NCBI GenBank assembly: GCA_030745955.1
Contig: JASLNQ010000012.1
Span: 1-17,000, forward strand
From: Dehalococcoidia bacterium
GTDB taxonomy: Bacteria > Chloroflexota > Dehalococcoidia > UBA1151 > UBA1328
Direction: 5' to 3'
DNA length: 17,000 bases
Made by a program: the position numbers and the translations under genes. This document shows, one piece after another, positions 1 to 7,394 of this stretch (position 1 is the first letter of the stretch; every line of letters starts with the position of its first letter). Under the pieces are notes generated by a model. It was not told the origin of the DNA, made no database searches, and worked only from the letters and a program-made list of their open reading frames with translations.

Positions 1-983
1 TGGTTGTCCCAGCTCCTGTACGCACCCTCCCGGCCCGGGTCAACCACTTCCATCATGTTGTGATTCGGCAGGGCAGCGGCAAGGTGCGCCATGAAATCGG
101 CCGAGCAGTTCATCATCGTCACGGGAATCTCGTAGGCGTAGCACATGTTCGCCACCTGTCGGGCACCGGTGATGCCCGAGTGGCCCGAGCCGACATTTGC
201 GATGTCGATGGCCTGCTGCGATATCAGCGGGTACATTTGCCCGACATCGTTCAGGTTCTCGCCCGATGCAACCGCGGCCGTAATCCCGCGTGAGACCTGC
301 CGCAGGCCGTCGTAGTCCCAGCGGCGCGCCGGCTCCTCGGCCCAGAACAACTCGAAATGCTCCTCGATCTCGTTGATATACCGGATCGCCTGCTTGGGAG
401 ACCAGTACTCGTTCGTGTCGATCATCAGGTAGGGGCGGTCCTTGTTTTTCCGGAACGCATCTCGCATGATCCCGATCCGCCGGAGGTCGTCCTCCATGTT
501 CAGGCCGATCTTGATCTTGCCGCCGTCGACCCCCATATCCGCCATTCTCGAATAGAAGGCGTGCAACTCGTCATCGGAAAGGTTGTAACCGATATCAGAT
601 GCGTAGACCTTGGCGCGGCCCTCGCGGGCACCCAGCGTCTGCCACACCGGCTCGTCGTTCAACTTGGCCTTCAGGTCCCAGAGAGCGATGTCGATCGCGG
701 CGATTGCCCCGTTCACTGCGCCCTCGTTGTTGCCTTTGTGGACCCAGTCGACCATGTCTTTCCACAGGCCGACCACGCCGCGCGGGTCCTTGCCCTCGAT
801 AACGTGGAACAGGCTGGCAACGGCGTCGTTTCCGGCCGGGGCCATGCCTGTCACGCCCTCGTCAGTCTCGATCCACAGGATCGCCATGCCCATCAGGTCG
901 TCGCCCTGCGGGTAGTTCGAGTCGGCTATCGCCCGGTCAAGCTGCTGCGTGAATTTTTCCAGTCGGTATCCGGTGATTTTCAT
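1..983 (-). CDS. Enolase-superfamily enzyme (mandelate racemase / muconate lactonizing type), 3' end outside window
   Basis: About 327 residues are visible and the C-terminus lies beyond base 1. The start is ATG at 983-981 with a weak purine-rich AGGC just upstream, and the protein opens MKITGYRLEKF like its neighbour. The N-terminal capping domain is followed by the barrel: KIKIG gives the KxK pair (K156, K158) on strand 2. Likely Mg ligands are D189 (in IDTNE), E216/E217 (WAEEP) and E242 (GENL). A late His (H300, in MAHLAAAL) is present. The His of the mandelate racemase Asp-His dyad seems absent, because the matching stretch reads VTMMNCSAD. These enzymes abstract the alpha proton of a carboxylate sugar acid or similar substrate; substrate cannot be told here. 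It lies 81 bp downstream of a paralogue on the same strand, so the two are probably co-transcribed. The family call is firm and the specific reaction unknown. Confidence 0.9.
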   Translation of the reverse strand, partial: MKITGYRLEKFTQQLDRAIADSNYPQGDDLMGMAILWIETDEGVTGMAPAGNDAVASLFHVIEGKDPRGVVGLWKDMVDWVHKGNNEGAVNGAIAAIDIALWDLKAKLNDEPVWQTLGAREGRAKVYASDIGYNLSDDELHAFYSRMADMGVDGGKIKIGLNMEDDLRRIGIMRDAFRKNKDRPYLMIDTNEYWSPKQAIRYINEIEEHFELFWAEEPARRWDYDGLRQVSRGITAAVASGENLNDVGQMYPLISQQAIDIANVGSGHSGITGARQVANMCYAYEIPVTMMNCSADFMAHLAAALPNHNMMEVVDPGREGAYRSWDN

Positions 984-1014
984 TTTGCCTGTCTTTGTTA
1001 CTTCGTATTGCCCG

Positions 1015-1034
1015 GGCCCATAATTCGCAGTGCC
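1015..1034. promoter_or_regulatory. Upstream box, copy 1 (shared with 2541-2557 and 6194-6215)
   Basis: This 20-bp segment in the 81-bp gap between the enolase paralogues reads GGCCCATAATTCGCAGTGCC on plus. It is flanked by CCCGGG on both sides, so the whole could fold as a hairpin. The same core recurs in two other upstream regions of the window. It lies 32 bp before the start codon of the left enolase gene. It could be an operator, a promoter element or a hairpin in the mRNA; the sequence alone does not decide. Confidence 0.4.
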
Positions 1035-1064
1035 CCGGGTGAGTGGGTGGCTGGACTGCCGTGC

Positions 1065-2303
1065 CTACTGGGTCTTCGATCCGTGGGCCGGAACGAAATG
1101 ATCACCGTCCACCCCGGTAGCCGCTGCAGCCGCTTCTTCTGGCGTTGGAGGGTTGTCCCACAGACCTGAACCCGGTCGGCGGCCAAACGGCGATGGGCCC
1201 GCCGAAGCCGTTACCGACTCGACTTTCTGCCTGGCAAGGGCTTCGGGGTCGTAACCGACGCCGGTGCCCGGTCTGTCGCCGCAGATAGCCCAGCCATCGA
1301 CGATCATGTTGTCGGACGTCATTACACCGTCGTCGGGAATCGGGCTCTGTACTTCGAGGGTGAGGAAGTTCGGCATACACGGCGCCACCTGTGCGTGGAG
1401 CATCCCCGGCGACCCGCCAAGAGTTACCGGAAGCTCGAAGCCGTAGGCGGCATCGGCAATTTGCAGGGCGCACGTTATGCCTGTCATGCCGGCACCGACC
1501 TGGACCACGTCAGCGGCCCGGTTGTGGAAGTAGGGGAGGAAGTCACCGAGCGTGTCGAGGTTCTCGCCGGCGCAAACGGGTGCCTTGATGGCGTCGGAGA
1601 TTCGCCTTAGCCCCAAAAAATCCCAACGGCGCGCCGGCTCCTCGATCCAGGCGATGTCGTACTGCTCCTCCATTTCGCGCACCTTGCGAATCGCCTGTTT
1701 GGGGTTCCATACTTCGTTGGCGTCGATGTACAGCGAGGGCCGGTCGGTAACCCGTTCGAGCCCTTGTTTCATCCGGCCTATCCTGCGCAGGTCAGCATCC
1801 TGGTCGAGGCCGATCTTCAGCTTGCCCCCGGTGAACCCGTACTCGGTCGCCATCATGGCGTACCACTCTTCGACCTGATCGTCGGACTGTGGCGCGTCCA
1901 TCCCCGATGCGTACGCAAGCACCCTGGGGTTTGAACCGCCGAGTGTTTTCCACAGCGGTTCGTCGTTGGCCTTGGCCTTGAGGTCCCACAGGGCGACGTC
2001 GAGGACCGAGATCGCATCGTTCATGATGCCGTCGTGACCGCCCTTGAATGCCCGGTCGACCATGTGTTTCCAGAGACCGGTGACGTGGCGCGGGTCTTCA
2101 CCCATCAGCATGCCCTGGACCAGCGACCTGACCTGGGGTCCTGCACCACCACCGCCGAACGCGATTCCCGTGATGCCCTCATCGGTGAACAGCTCGACAA
2201 GGTTCGAACTGCCCCTGATCCGGCCGGAAGGCGAGTTTGCATCGCCCGTGCGCCTGTTCAGCGGGAATTCGTAGAGGGTTGAGGAATATCCGGTGATCTT
2301 CAT
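1065..2303 (-). CDS. Enolase-superfamily enzyme (mandelate racemase / muconate lactonizing type), complete paralogue
   Basis: A complete 412-residue member, matching the family's usual 370-420. ATG at 2303 is preferred to the in-frame ATG 21 bp upstream because MKITGYSS aligns with the start of the left paralogue. The barrel carries KLKIG (K161, K163), D194 in YIDANE, E221/E222 in WIEEPARRWD, E247 in AGENLD, H303 and E317. As in the paralogue, the segment where mandelate racemase has its catalytic dyad His is PVTLGGSPG, without His, so acid/base chemistry probably relies on the KxK side. The C-terminal 50 or so residues form a Pro/Gly/Ala-rich tail (PPTPEEAAAAATG). The two paralogues share long blocks such as LWDLKAKxNDEP and EEPARRWD, which points to duplication. 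The enzyme is probably cytosolic and acts on a carboxylate; the substrate is unknown. Confidence 0.92.
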   Translation of the reverse strand: MKITGYSSTLYEFPLNRRTGDANSPSGRIRGSSNLVELFTDEGITGIAFGGGGAGPQVRSLVQGMLMGEDPRHVTGLWKHMVDRAFKGGHDGIMNDAISVLDVALWDLKAKANDEPLWKTLGGSNPRVLAYASGMDAPQSDDQVEEWYAMMATEYGFTGGKLKIGLDQDADLRRIGRMKQGLERVTDRPSLYIDANEVWNPKQAIRKVREMEEQYDIAWIEEPARRWDFLGLRRISDAIKAPVCAGENLDTLGDFLPYFHNRAADVVQVGAGMTGITCALQIADAAYGFELPVTLGGSPGMLHAQVAPCMPNFLTLEVQSPIPDDGVMTSDNMIVDGWAICGDRPGTGVGYDPEALARQKVESVTASAGPSPFGRRPGSGLWDNPPTPEEAAAAATGVDGDHFVPAHGSKTQ

Positions 2304-2644
2304 TGCAGTTTCGCTTCGTCGCAAGTTGAGCCTGGTGGTTGATCGCGTTTCGCGGCCAGGTCCGTATCACGGCCCGACACAGCCGAGGCCAGCGTGGAAC
2401 CTCGCTGGTGGCCCGAGTTTAGGCATCGAAAATATGCTGGTCAACGTCCGCGCGTGCCGGTGTCGTCCAATTGCGGACCCCGCGCCCGCACTCAACCACG
2501 CGTGCGTTAAACACTCGAAATCCGCACCGGGGCCAATCTGCCATAAATCGCAGTGCGTAAGTAACGTTGATCTACTGACAGAAGCTGCGCCCGGTTCGCA
2601 TCGTCGAACCAGTGGGCATGTTCCATGTATTTTCGGAGTTCGAA
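2304..2644. other. Divergent intergenic region between enolase and VWA-like genes
   Basis: This 341-bp gap separates diverging genes and should hold promoters for both. No convincing sigma-70 pair was found. It holds copy 2 of the upstream box (2541-2557). It also holds a perfect 6-bp inverted repeat, GGTTCG / CGAACC, with a 6-nt spacer at 2593-2610, ending 34 bp before the VWA start codon. A Shine-Dalgarno GGAG sits at 2635-2638. Open frames crossing the gap have no recognisable content. Confidence 0.5.
2541..2557. promoter_or_regulatory. Upstream box, copy 2
   Basis: CCATAAATCGCAGTGCG on plus matches copy 1 (CCATAATTCGCAGTGCC at 1018-1034) at 15 of 17 positions. It lies 88 bp before the VWA-like gene's ATG and about 240 bp before the enolase start on the other strand, so either gene could be the target. 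The flanking CTGC...GCAG gives a short possible stem. Confidence 0.35.
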
Positions 2645-4744
2645 ATGCGTCGCCCGTCTCTGATAGCCCTCATAGCCGTTACCGTCCTGTTCGTTGGAGC
2701 CGCGCTGCCAGCCCGGGCAGCCGATCCCATCGGTGAAGACGGCGTGATGGTCGTCCTCATCGACGAGGGCGCGTCACCGGTACAGCGTGACCTCGACGTT
2801 GCCGAGACCGTTGGACTCACAATGGCCAGGGGCACCACGGCAGGCACGATCGCAGCTGCCTCGTACGGCGTGGAGACGAGTGAAATCGTGTTTGCCGACA
2901 GCGGCTCGGACGGCACACGGCTCGTCGACGATGTGATCGCCGGCGTACGGTCGATGGACATCGGGCCGGCGCGCTCCGACCAGTTTGCCGCACTCACCGA
3001 TTCGTTCTCGTTCCTCTCCCGGATCGACGCAATTCCGGGATCGAGGGTTGCGTTCATCACATCGGGTCGAATTCTTGGCGAATCGGAGAACACCCGTGAG
3101 CGCCTCATAAGCGTGGCCGACCTGTTCGCCGCCGAGGGCTGGCTGATCGATGTCATTACTCTCCCCTCGACCGAACCCGTACTGCGTGACCTGATGAGCG
3201 GGCTGGCAATCGGCTCAAACGGTATGTTCTACGACACCGGCACGGCCGCCGGCCTCATCGCGGTGTTCGAGAACTACTCGCAGCTGAAGCTCACCCGCAC
3301 CATGGACGTCGAGATGCACGACAACTCCGCCTCTATCGTGACTCTCGATATCGCACCGTACACCTCCGAGTTCTCGACGGTCTTCGTCCGCCAGCACGAG
3401 TCGGTCGATGTCGCCGTGTTCTCGCCCAACGGCACAAGGGCCACTGCCGAGATGGAAAATGTCGAGATACGGGAAACCCCGTCTGCCGTAATCGTCAGGA
3501 TCTACTCACCCGTGCCGGGCAACTGGAGCCTCCAGGGCGTTGGCGTGGCATCGAAACTCGTTGCCGGCGTCGATGTCGACAACCCGCTCGTGCTCAGGCT
3601 GATCGAGCAGCCCCCGCTTCCGGTGGGCGAAACCGCGGTGATCGAAGCTGCGGCCTTCGCAGGCGAATCGCCCCAACTTCTCTCCGGAGCCACCTTCCAG
3701 GCGACCATCGGCAAGGCTGGCGGAACGACCGAGGTCGTCGTGCTGAACGACCGTGGCGAAGACGGCGACAGCTTCGCCAACGACGGAATCTACTCTGTGC
3801 AGCTGAGCGCCCCGAAGTCACAGGGCATCAACGATGTGTCGCTGGAGCTCTCATGGACCGACTACGCCGCCGTGCTCAGGAGCGATTCGGCCTACCGCAG
3901 CGAATCGTTCCCGACACTCAACCTGGTAGAGGTCTCGGATGTCGATACGACACCTGGCAAGCCCGTCATCGTTGCCCGCGTGCAGGTCTGGGTCGGCGAT
4001 TACCCGTTCCTGGGGAGCCCGTCTGACATCAGGGCGGTGCTGAACGGCCCGGGCGGCCAGATCGAGGCAGACGTGCTGGCTGTCGATGAGCCGGAACCGG
4101 GCAGGGCGTGGGAATTCGATATTGCAGCGATCATCCCCGAGTCGGGTGCATACGAGGTCGAGGTCGTACTCGACAGCACCTTCGAGGGCCGTGCCTACAC
4201 GCGGACTGCCCCGATTGCGACCAGCAACGCGGTCATCGTGGAAGAACCCCTGCTCGTCCTCGGAATGCCGCCCTGGGTCGCTCCCACTCTCGGTGGGCTA
4301 CTGGTTCTCCTCGCCGGAATGGCGATATGGGCCCTGCGTAAGACTTCGCCATTCGGTTACATCGTAGATGACCAGGACCGCGTCGTTGCAGATTTCGCGA
4401 AACTCCACCGGAGCCTGTTCCGTGGACTGTTCTCAAAGAACGCCGTCAACGCCTCCGAGGTGGCCGACCTGCCGTTCGCCGGTGGAACCTTCAAATTCGG
4501 TGGCACACAGGTGAAGTTGATCCACAAGCGTGCACTTGGCGATCCCTCGATGCGGGTCAACAGCCGTCCGGCTGGTCCAGAGATCGAACTTGGCGAAAAC
4601 GTGTGGCTCGGCGTCGGCGGTCGACTCCTCACCTTCCAGACCGAGCTTCCCGTCGTAGTCGCCGAGGTCACAGAGGGCGAAGACGACAGCGATGAAACCG
4701 ATCCGGGAATCAGCGAGGTCGCGCCAGCTACCGCCGGCGACTGA
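2645..4744 (+). CDS. Exported membrane-anchored protein with degenerate VWA domain and Ig-like modules
   Basis: ATG at 2645 (699 residues) is chosen over an ATG 33 bp upstream because it follows GGAG at 6-nt spacing and begins a clean signal peptide, MRRPSLIALIAVTVLF, with an ALPARA cleavage site near residue 25. Residues 33-215 look like a von Willebrand A fold. The metal-site motif is DEGAS (D40, G42, S44) rather than DxSxS, and the later TDG is FITSG, so metal binding is doubtful. Residues 215-530 are beta-rich; NDRGEDGDSFANDGIYSV (about 368-385) is typical of the choice-of-anchor X / VWA-associated Ig-like module. One membrane helix (about 540-566) ends in ALRK, giving an N-out topology. 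A cytoplasmic tail of about 130 residues ends in an acidic run. The role is unknown; an extracellular sensing or adhesion part joined to a cytoplasmic domain is an inference. Confidence 0.8.
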   Translation: MRRPSLIALIAVTVLFVGAALPARAADPIGEDGVMVVLIDEGASPVQRDLDVAETVGLTMARGTTAGTIAAASYGVETSEIVFADSGSDGTRLVDDVIAGVRSMDIGPARSDQFAALTDSFSFLSRIDAIPGSRVAFITSGRILGESENTRERLISVADLFAAEGWLIDVITLPSTEPVLRDLMSGLAIGSNGMFYDTGTAAGLIAVFENYSQLKLTRTMDVEMHDNSASIVTLDIAPYTSEFSTVFVRQHESVDVAVFSPNGTRATAEMENVEIRETPSAVIVRIYSPVPGNWSLQGVGVASKLVAGVDVDNPLVLRLIEQPPLPVGETAVIEAAAFAGESPQLLSGATFQATIGKAGGTTEVVVLNDRGEDGDSFANDGIYSVQLSAPKSQGINDVSLELSWTDYAAVLRSDSAYRSESFPTLNLVEVSDVDTTPGKPVIVARVQVWVGDYPFLGSPSDIRAVLNGPGGQIEADVLAVDEPEPGRAWEFDIAAIIPESGAYEVEVVLDSTFEGRAYTRTAPIATSNAVIVEEPLLVLGMPPWVAPTLGGLLVLLAGMAIWALRKTSPFGYIVDDQDRVVADFAKLHRSLFRGLFSKNAVNASEVADLPFAGGTFKFGGTQVKLIHKRALGDPSMRVNSRPAGPEIELGENVWLGVGGRLLTFQTELPVVVAEVTEGEDDSDETDPGISEVAPATAGD

Positions 4745-4792
4745 CCCAGCTCCAGACTGCCAACTGCCATCTCGAGCCGAACCCGGCGAACT

Positions 4793-4863
4793 ACCCTCGT
4801 CCCGACCGGAGCGGAGGGACCCGGGGAGGTGTCGCGATACGGCAAGGATGACGTTCACCTGGC
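4793..4863 (+). repeat. Dispersed intergenic repeat, copy A
   Basis: This element has a core CGACCGGAGCGGAGGGACC. It contains a 5-bp stem, GTCCC (4799-4803) with GGGAC (4816-4820), closing a 12-nt loop. It then has GGTGTCGCGA and ends in TTCACC at 4854. Copy B has the same features at the same 55-bp offset. It sits between the 3' ends of two convergent genes. Confidence 0.7.
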
Positions 4864-4891
4864 CCCTCGGAAGTAATGCCACATACATATA

Positions 4892-4920
4892 GACGGGCCG
4901 CTCATCGCGAGCGGCCCGTC
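4892..4920. terminator. Hairpin terminator between convergent genes
   Basis: A perfect 12-bp GC-rich stem, GACGGGCCGCTC (4892-4903) with GAGCGGCCCGTC (4909-4920), closes a 5-nt loop. It lies between the stop codons of the VWA-like gene (plus) and a cyclophilin gene (minus), so it can serve both. Flanks are AT-rich (CATACATATA to the left, TTATT to the right) but neither is a strong U-tract. Confidence 0.75.
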
Positions 4921-4948
4921 CGTTATTCCTGGTTGAGCTAAAAACGGC

Positions 4949-5458
4949 CTACTTCTCGTTGATCACGACCGTCTCGATCATGTCGCCGGGATTGGGATCG
5001 CTCATCGGGTCGCGCTCCCGTATCGACTTCACGATATCCATCCCCTTCGTCACCTTTCCGAACACGGAGTGGTGGTTGTCGAGGTGGGGCGTAGGACCGA
5101 GCGTGATGAAAAACTGGCTGCCGTTGGTGCCAGGACCGGCATTCGCCATCGACAACACGCCCTCTGAACCGTGACGCAACTTTGGATTGAACTCATCGCC
5201 AAAGCGGTAGCCCGGTCCGCCGGTACCGGTGCCCGTGGGATCTCCACCCTGCACCATGAACCCCGCGATCACCCGGTGGAAAGTGGTGCCGTTGTAAAAG
5301 TCGGCCCTGGCCAGGTTAATGAAATTCTCGACGGTCAATGGGGCGTCGTTCGCAAACAGCATGATCTCGAACTCGCCACGCTCTGTCTTGAACGTCGCGG
5401 AGTACGATTTCGTTGTGTCCAGGTTCCCGGACGGTGGGCTCAGTTCATTCGGTGCCAT
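4949..5458 (-). CDS. Peptidyl-prolyl cis-trans isomerase, cyclophilin type, no signal peptide
   Basis: A 169-residue single-domain cyclophilin that catalyses cis/trans isomerisation of Xaa-Pro bonds. ATG at 5458 is preferred to the in-frame start 21 bp upstream because AGGAGA lies 6 nt before it. Signature blocks are complete: FHRVIAGFMVQGGDP (catalytic R62, Q70), SMANAGPGTNGSQFF (Q115) and TPHLDNHHSVFGKV. H125 takes the place of the tryptophan that contacts cyclosporin in eukaryotic forms, as is usual in bacterial members. With no signal peptide, it is probably cytosolic. It lies 47 bp downstream of a second cyclophilin on the same strand, probably in one transcript, and ends at a bidirectional hairpin. 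Both share the LDTxKxYxATFKTE leader block, so they arose by duplication. Confidence 0.95.
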   Translation of the reverse strand: MAPNELSPPSGNLDTTKSYSATFKTERGEFEIMLFANDAPLTVENFINLARADFYNGTTFHRVIAGFMVQGGDPTGTGTGGPGYRFGDEFNPKLRHGSEGVLSMANAGPGTNGSQFFITLGPTPHLDNHHSVFGKVTKGMDIVKSIRERDPMSDPNPGDMIETVVINEK

Positions 5459-5505
5459 GTGTTCTCCTGCGCAAATCATCCCGCTTCCGTTGAGATGAAT
5501 GCTAT

Positions 5506-6171
5506 CTAGCCTGCGTCAATGGTTATCGTTTCGATCTTGTCGCCGGGGAGCTGGTCGGTGGCCGGGTCCCGCAGCCGGATATTCAGCACGTTGTCCATGC
5601 CACTGACCACTTCACCGAAGACACTGTGCACGTCGTCGAGATGGGGAGTCGGACCAAAGGTAATAAAGAACTGGCTGCTGTTTGTATTGCGACCGGAATT
5701 AGCCATTGAGAGGATTCCCGCCTTGCTGTGGCGGCGGGTGGCGTCGAACTCGTCACGGAACCGGTAGCCAGCGCCACCTCCGCCCGTACCGTCGGGATCG
5801 CCGCCCTGGGCCATGAATCCGGAGATCACCCGGTGGAACGTCGTGTCGTCGTAGAAGCCGATCGTAGCGAGGTTGATGAAGTTCTCGACTGTCAACGGCG
5901 CCTCATCGTCGTAGAGCAGCACCTGGAAATCGCCTGCCTCGGTCTTGAACGTGGCGGTGTAGGTCTTCGACGTATCGAGCGCGCCTGCCGGCGCGCTCGG
6001 GTCGTCACCGGGCACGAGCATCTTCGCGCCACTCTGTGATCCACCGCCTCCGGCCGCCGCCGCCGCCGCAGTCGTGGCTGTCGGAGCGGGTTCCGGTTCG
6101 TCGTCGCTGCACGCCGCAAACACGAGCGATACAACCGTTAGCAGTGTGAATATTGCCAGCAACCGTTTCAT
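5506..6171 (-). CDS. Cyclophilin-type peptidyl-prolyl isomerase lipoprotein
   Basis: A 221-residue protein. ATG at 6171 follows GGAG at about 6 nt; an in-frame GTG 12 bp upstream overlaps that site and is rejected. MKRLLAIFTLLTVVSLVFAAC is a lipoprotein signal with the lipid-bearing Cys at 21. It leads into a low-complexity Pro/Thr/Ala/Gly spacer (residues 22-48), then the cyclophilin domain (about 64-221). Motifs are FHRVISGFMAQGGDP (catalytic R114, Q122), SMANSGRNTNSSQFF and TPHLDDVHSVFGEV. It should act outside the cytoplasmic membrane as a folding factor for exported proteins, which complements the cytosolic paralogue downstream. The gene starts 170 bp from the divergent dehydrogenase operon. 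An inverted repeat just upstream may control it. Confidence 0.95.
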   Translation of the reverse strand: MKRLLAIFTLLTVVSLVFAACSDDEPEPAPTATTAAAAAAGGGGSQSGAKMLVPGDDPSAPAGALDTSKTYTATFKTEAGDFQVLLYDDEAPLTVENFINLATIGFYDDTTFHRVISGFMAQGGDPDGTGGGGAGYRFRDEFDATRRHSKAGILSMANSGRNTNSSQFFITFGPTPHLDDVHSVFGEVVSGMDNVLNIRLRDPATDQLPGDKIETITIDAG

Positions 6172-6193
6172 TCTTATCTCCACCGGTGATTAC

Positions 6194-6215
6194 GGCACAT
6201 TATTCGCAATGTGCC
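6194..6215. promoter_or_regulatory. Inverted-repeat upstream box, copy 3
   Basis: GGCACATT and AATGTGCC form a perfect 8-bp inverted repeat with a 6-nt spacer. It ends 22 bp before the lipoprotein cyclophilin start codon. Its centre, CATTATTCGCAATG, matches the core of copies 1 and 2. The symmetry fits a dimeric repressor site or an mRNA hairpin; read on minus, GAATAAT could also be a -10 hexamer. Confidence 0.5.
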
Positions 6216-6327
6216 CGGATTGAGTCTCACACGTTGATTCCCACACGATTTTTCACAGGCCGAAAAGTATATCCAACAACCCCGCGCAACCGGCTTCTCC
6301 CCGGCTTTATCCGGCCACTGGCGCACC

Positions 6328-6333
6328 TATAAT
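6328..6333 (+). promoter_or_regulatory. Consensus -10 box of the dehydrogenase operon
   Basis: A perfect TATAAT ends 8 bp before the ATG of the E1-alpha gene. Transcription would be expected to begin at about 6339-6342, so the mRNA would be leaderless or nearly so. This agrees with the absence of any Shine-Dalgarno sequence. No good -35 hexamer is visible at 16-18 bp. Confidence 0.6.
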
Positions 6334-6341
6334 GTCCGTCA

Positions 6342-7394
6342 ATGTCTGCAACTGCGAACAAACCGTCAAATACAGCCGCAACCGCAAAACAGCTCCCGGG
6401 CGAGCGCCTTGTGGAGCTGTACCGCACGATGGTGCTAAGCCGATACCTCGACGAGCGCGTCTGGTTGCTCAACCGGCAGGGAAAGGCGGCGATCGCGGCG
6501 TCGGCACAGGGGCACGAGGCCGCACAGGTGGCCTGCATCGAGGCGACCGATCCCTCGAAGGACCACTACCTGATCTACTACCGCCAGTTCACCGCAATGA
6601 TTGCCCTGGGCACCGAACCCGAAGAGATGCTCAGGGGTTTTCTCGCCAAGGAGGGTGAACCGCTGAGCGCGGCACGCCAGTTCCCGCTCCACGGTGCCCA
6701 TCCACGCGTTGACCTGTTCAACTTCTCGAACGTGATCGCAACGCAGCTGCCACAGGCCGCCGGTGTGGCGCTGGCCGACAAGCTACGCGACTCCGACGCC
6801 GTTACGATCGTTTACTTTGGCGACGGCGCTGCATCGCAGGGCGACACCCACGAGGCGATGAACTTCGCGGGGATTCACAGGCTGCCGATCATCTTCTTCT
6901 GCGAGAACAACCGGTACGCGATCTCGGTGCCGCTCAGGAAGCAGATGGCGGTCGACGGCGTTGCGAGCCGGACCGCGGGCTACGGGTTTCCGGGTGTGCA
7001 GGTTGATGGCACGGATATCGTCGCCGTCTACGAAGCCACCCGGGCGGCGGTCGACCGGGCAAGGGCGGGGGACGGTCCGACCCTGATCGAAGCGTCGGTC
7101 GAAAGGCTCCTCCCGCACACGACTGATGACGACCACACGCGGTATCGGACCCCCGAAGACATCGCGCAGATGTCCGATCGCGATCCGGTTCAAATTGCCT
7201 CCGGCCTGCTCAGGCGCCAGGACCTGCTGACCGAAGCGGAAGACGAAGCGATTCACGCTGAAGCCAAAAAGCGGGTGAACATCGCGACCGACATTGTCGA
7301 TGCCGAACCGTACCCGGGCGTCGAGACAATGTTCGATCACGTGACCGGTGCTGCCGATAACGAATCCGGCGAAAACGGCGGTGGCCAGCCGTAA
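6342..7394 (+). CDS. 2-oxoacid dehydrogenase E1 component, alpha subunit (branched-chain type)
   Basis: A 350-residue subunit that, with E1-beta, decarboxylates a 2-oxoacid on thiamine diphosphate and passes the acyl group to lipoyl-E2. The ThDP/Mg motif starts with GDGAAS (160-165) and ends with ENNRYAIS (NN 189-190). An AGHEAAQ-like block, SAQGHEAAQVA, is at 55-65, and PHTTDDDHTRYR (258-269) is the loop typical of branched-chain oxoacid and related E1-alpha subunits rather than classic pyruvate E1. Substrate is therefore more likely a branched-chain 2-oxoacid, but pyruvate or acetoin cannot be excluded. The start lies just after a TATAAT box and has no ribosome-binding site. The stop TAA overlaps the next ATG by one base (TAATG), so the E1 subunits should be translated in step. 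The C-terminus is Gly/Asn-rich. Confidence 0.93.
   Translation: MSATANKPSNTAATAKQLPGERLVELYRTMVLSRYLDERVWLLNRQGKAAIAASAQGHEAAQVACIEATDPSKDHYLIYYRQFTAMIALGTEPEEMLRGFLAKEGEPLSAARQFPLHGAHPRVDLFNFSNVIATQLPQAAGVALADKLRDSDAVTIVYFGDGAASQGDTHEAMNFAGIHRLPIIFFCENNRYAISVPLRKQMAVDGVASRTAGYGFPGVQVDGTDIVAVYEATRAAVDRARAGDGPTLIEASVERLLPHTTDDDHTRYRTPEDIAQMSDRDPVQIASGLLRRQDLLTEAEDEAIHAEAKKRVNIATDIVDAEPYPGVETMFDHVTGAADNESGENGGGQP

Noticed and set aside
357..1169. Long plus-strand open frame opposite the left enolase gene
   Set aside because: It is antisense to a clear enolase reading with catalytic motifs, has no recognisable motif, and arises from high-GC codon bias.
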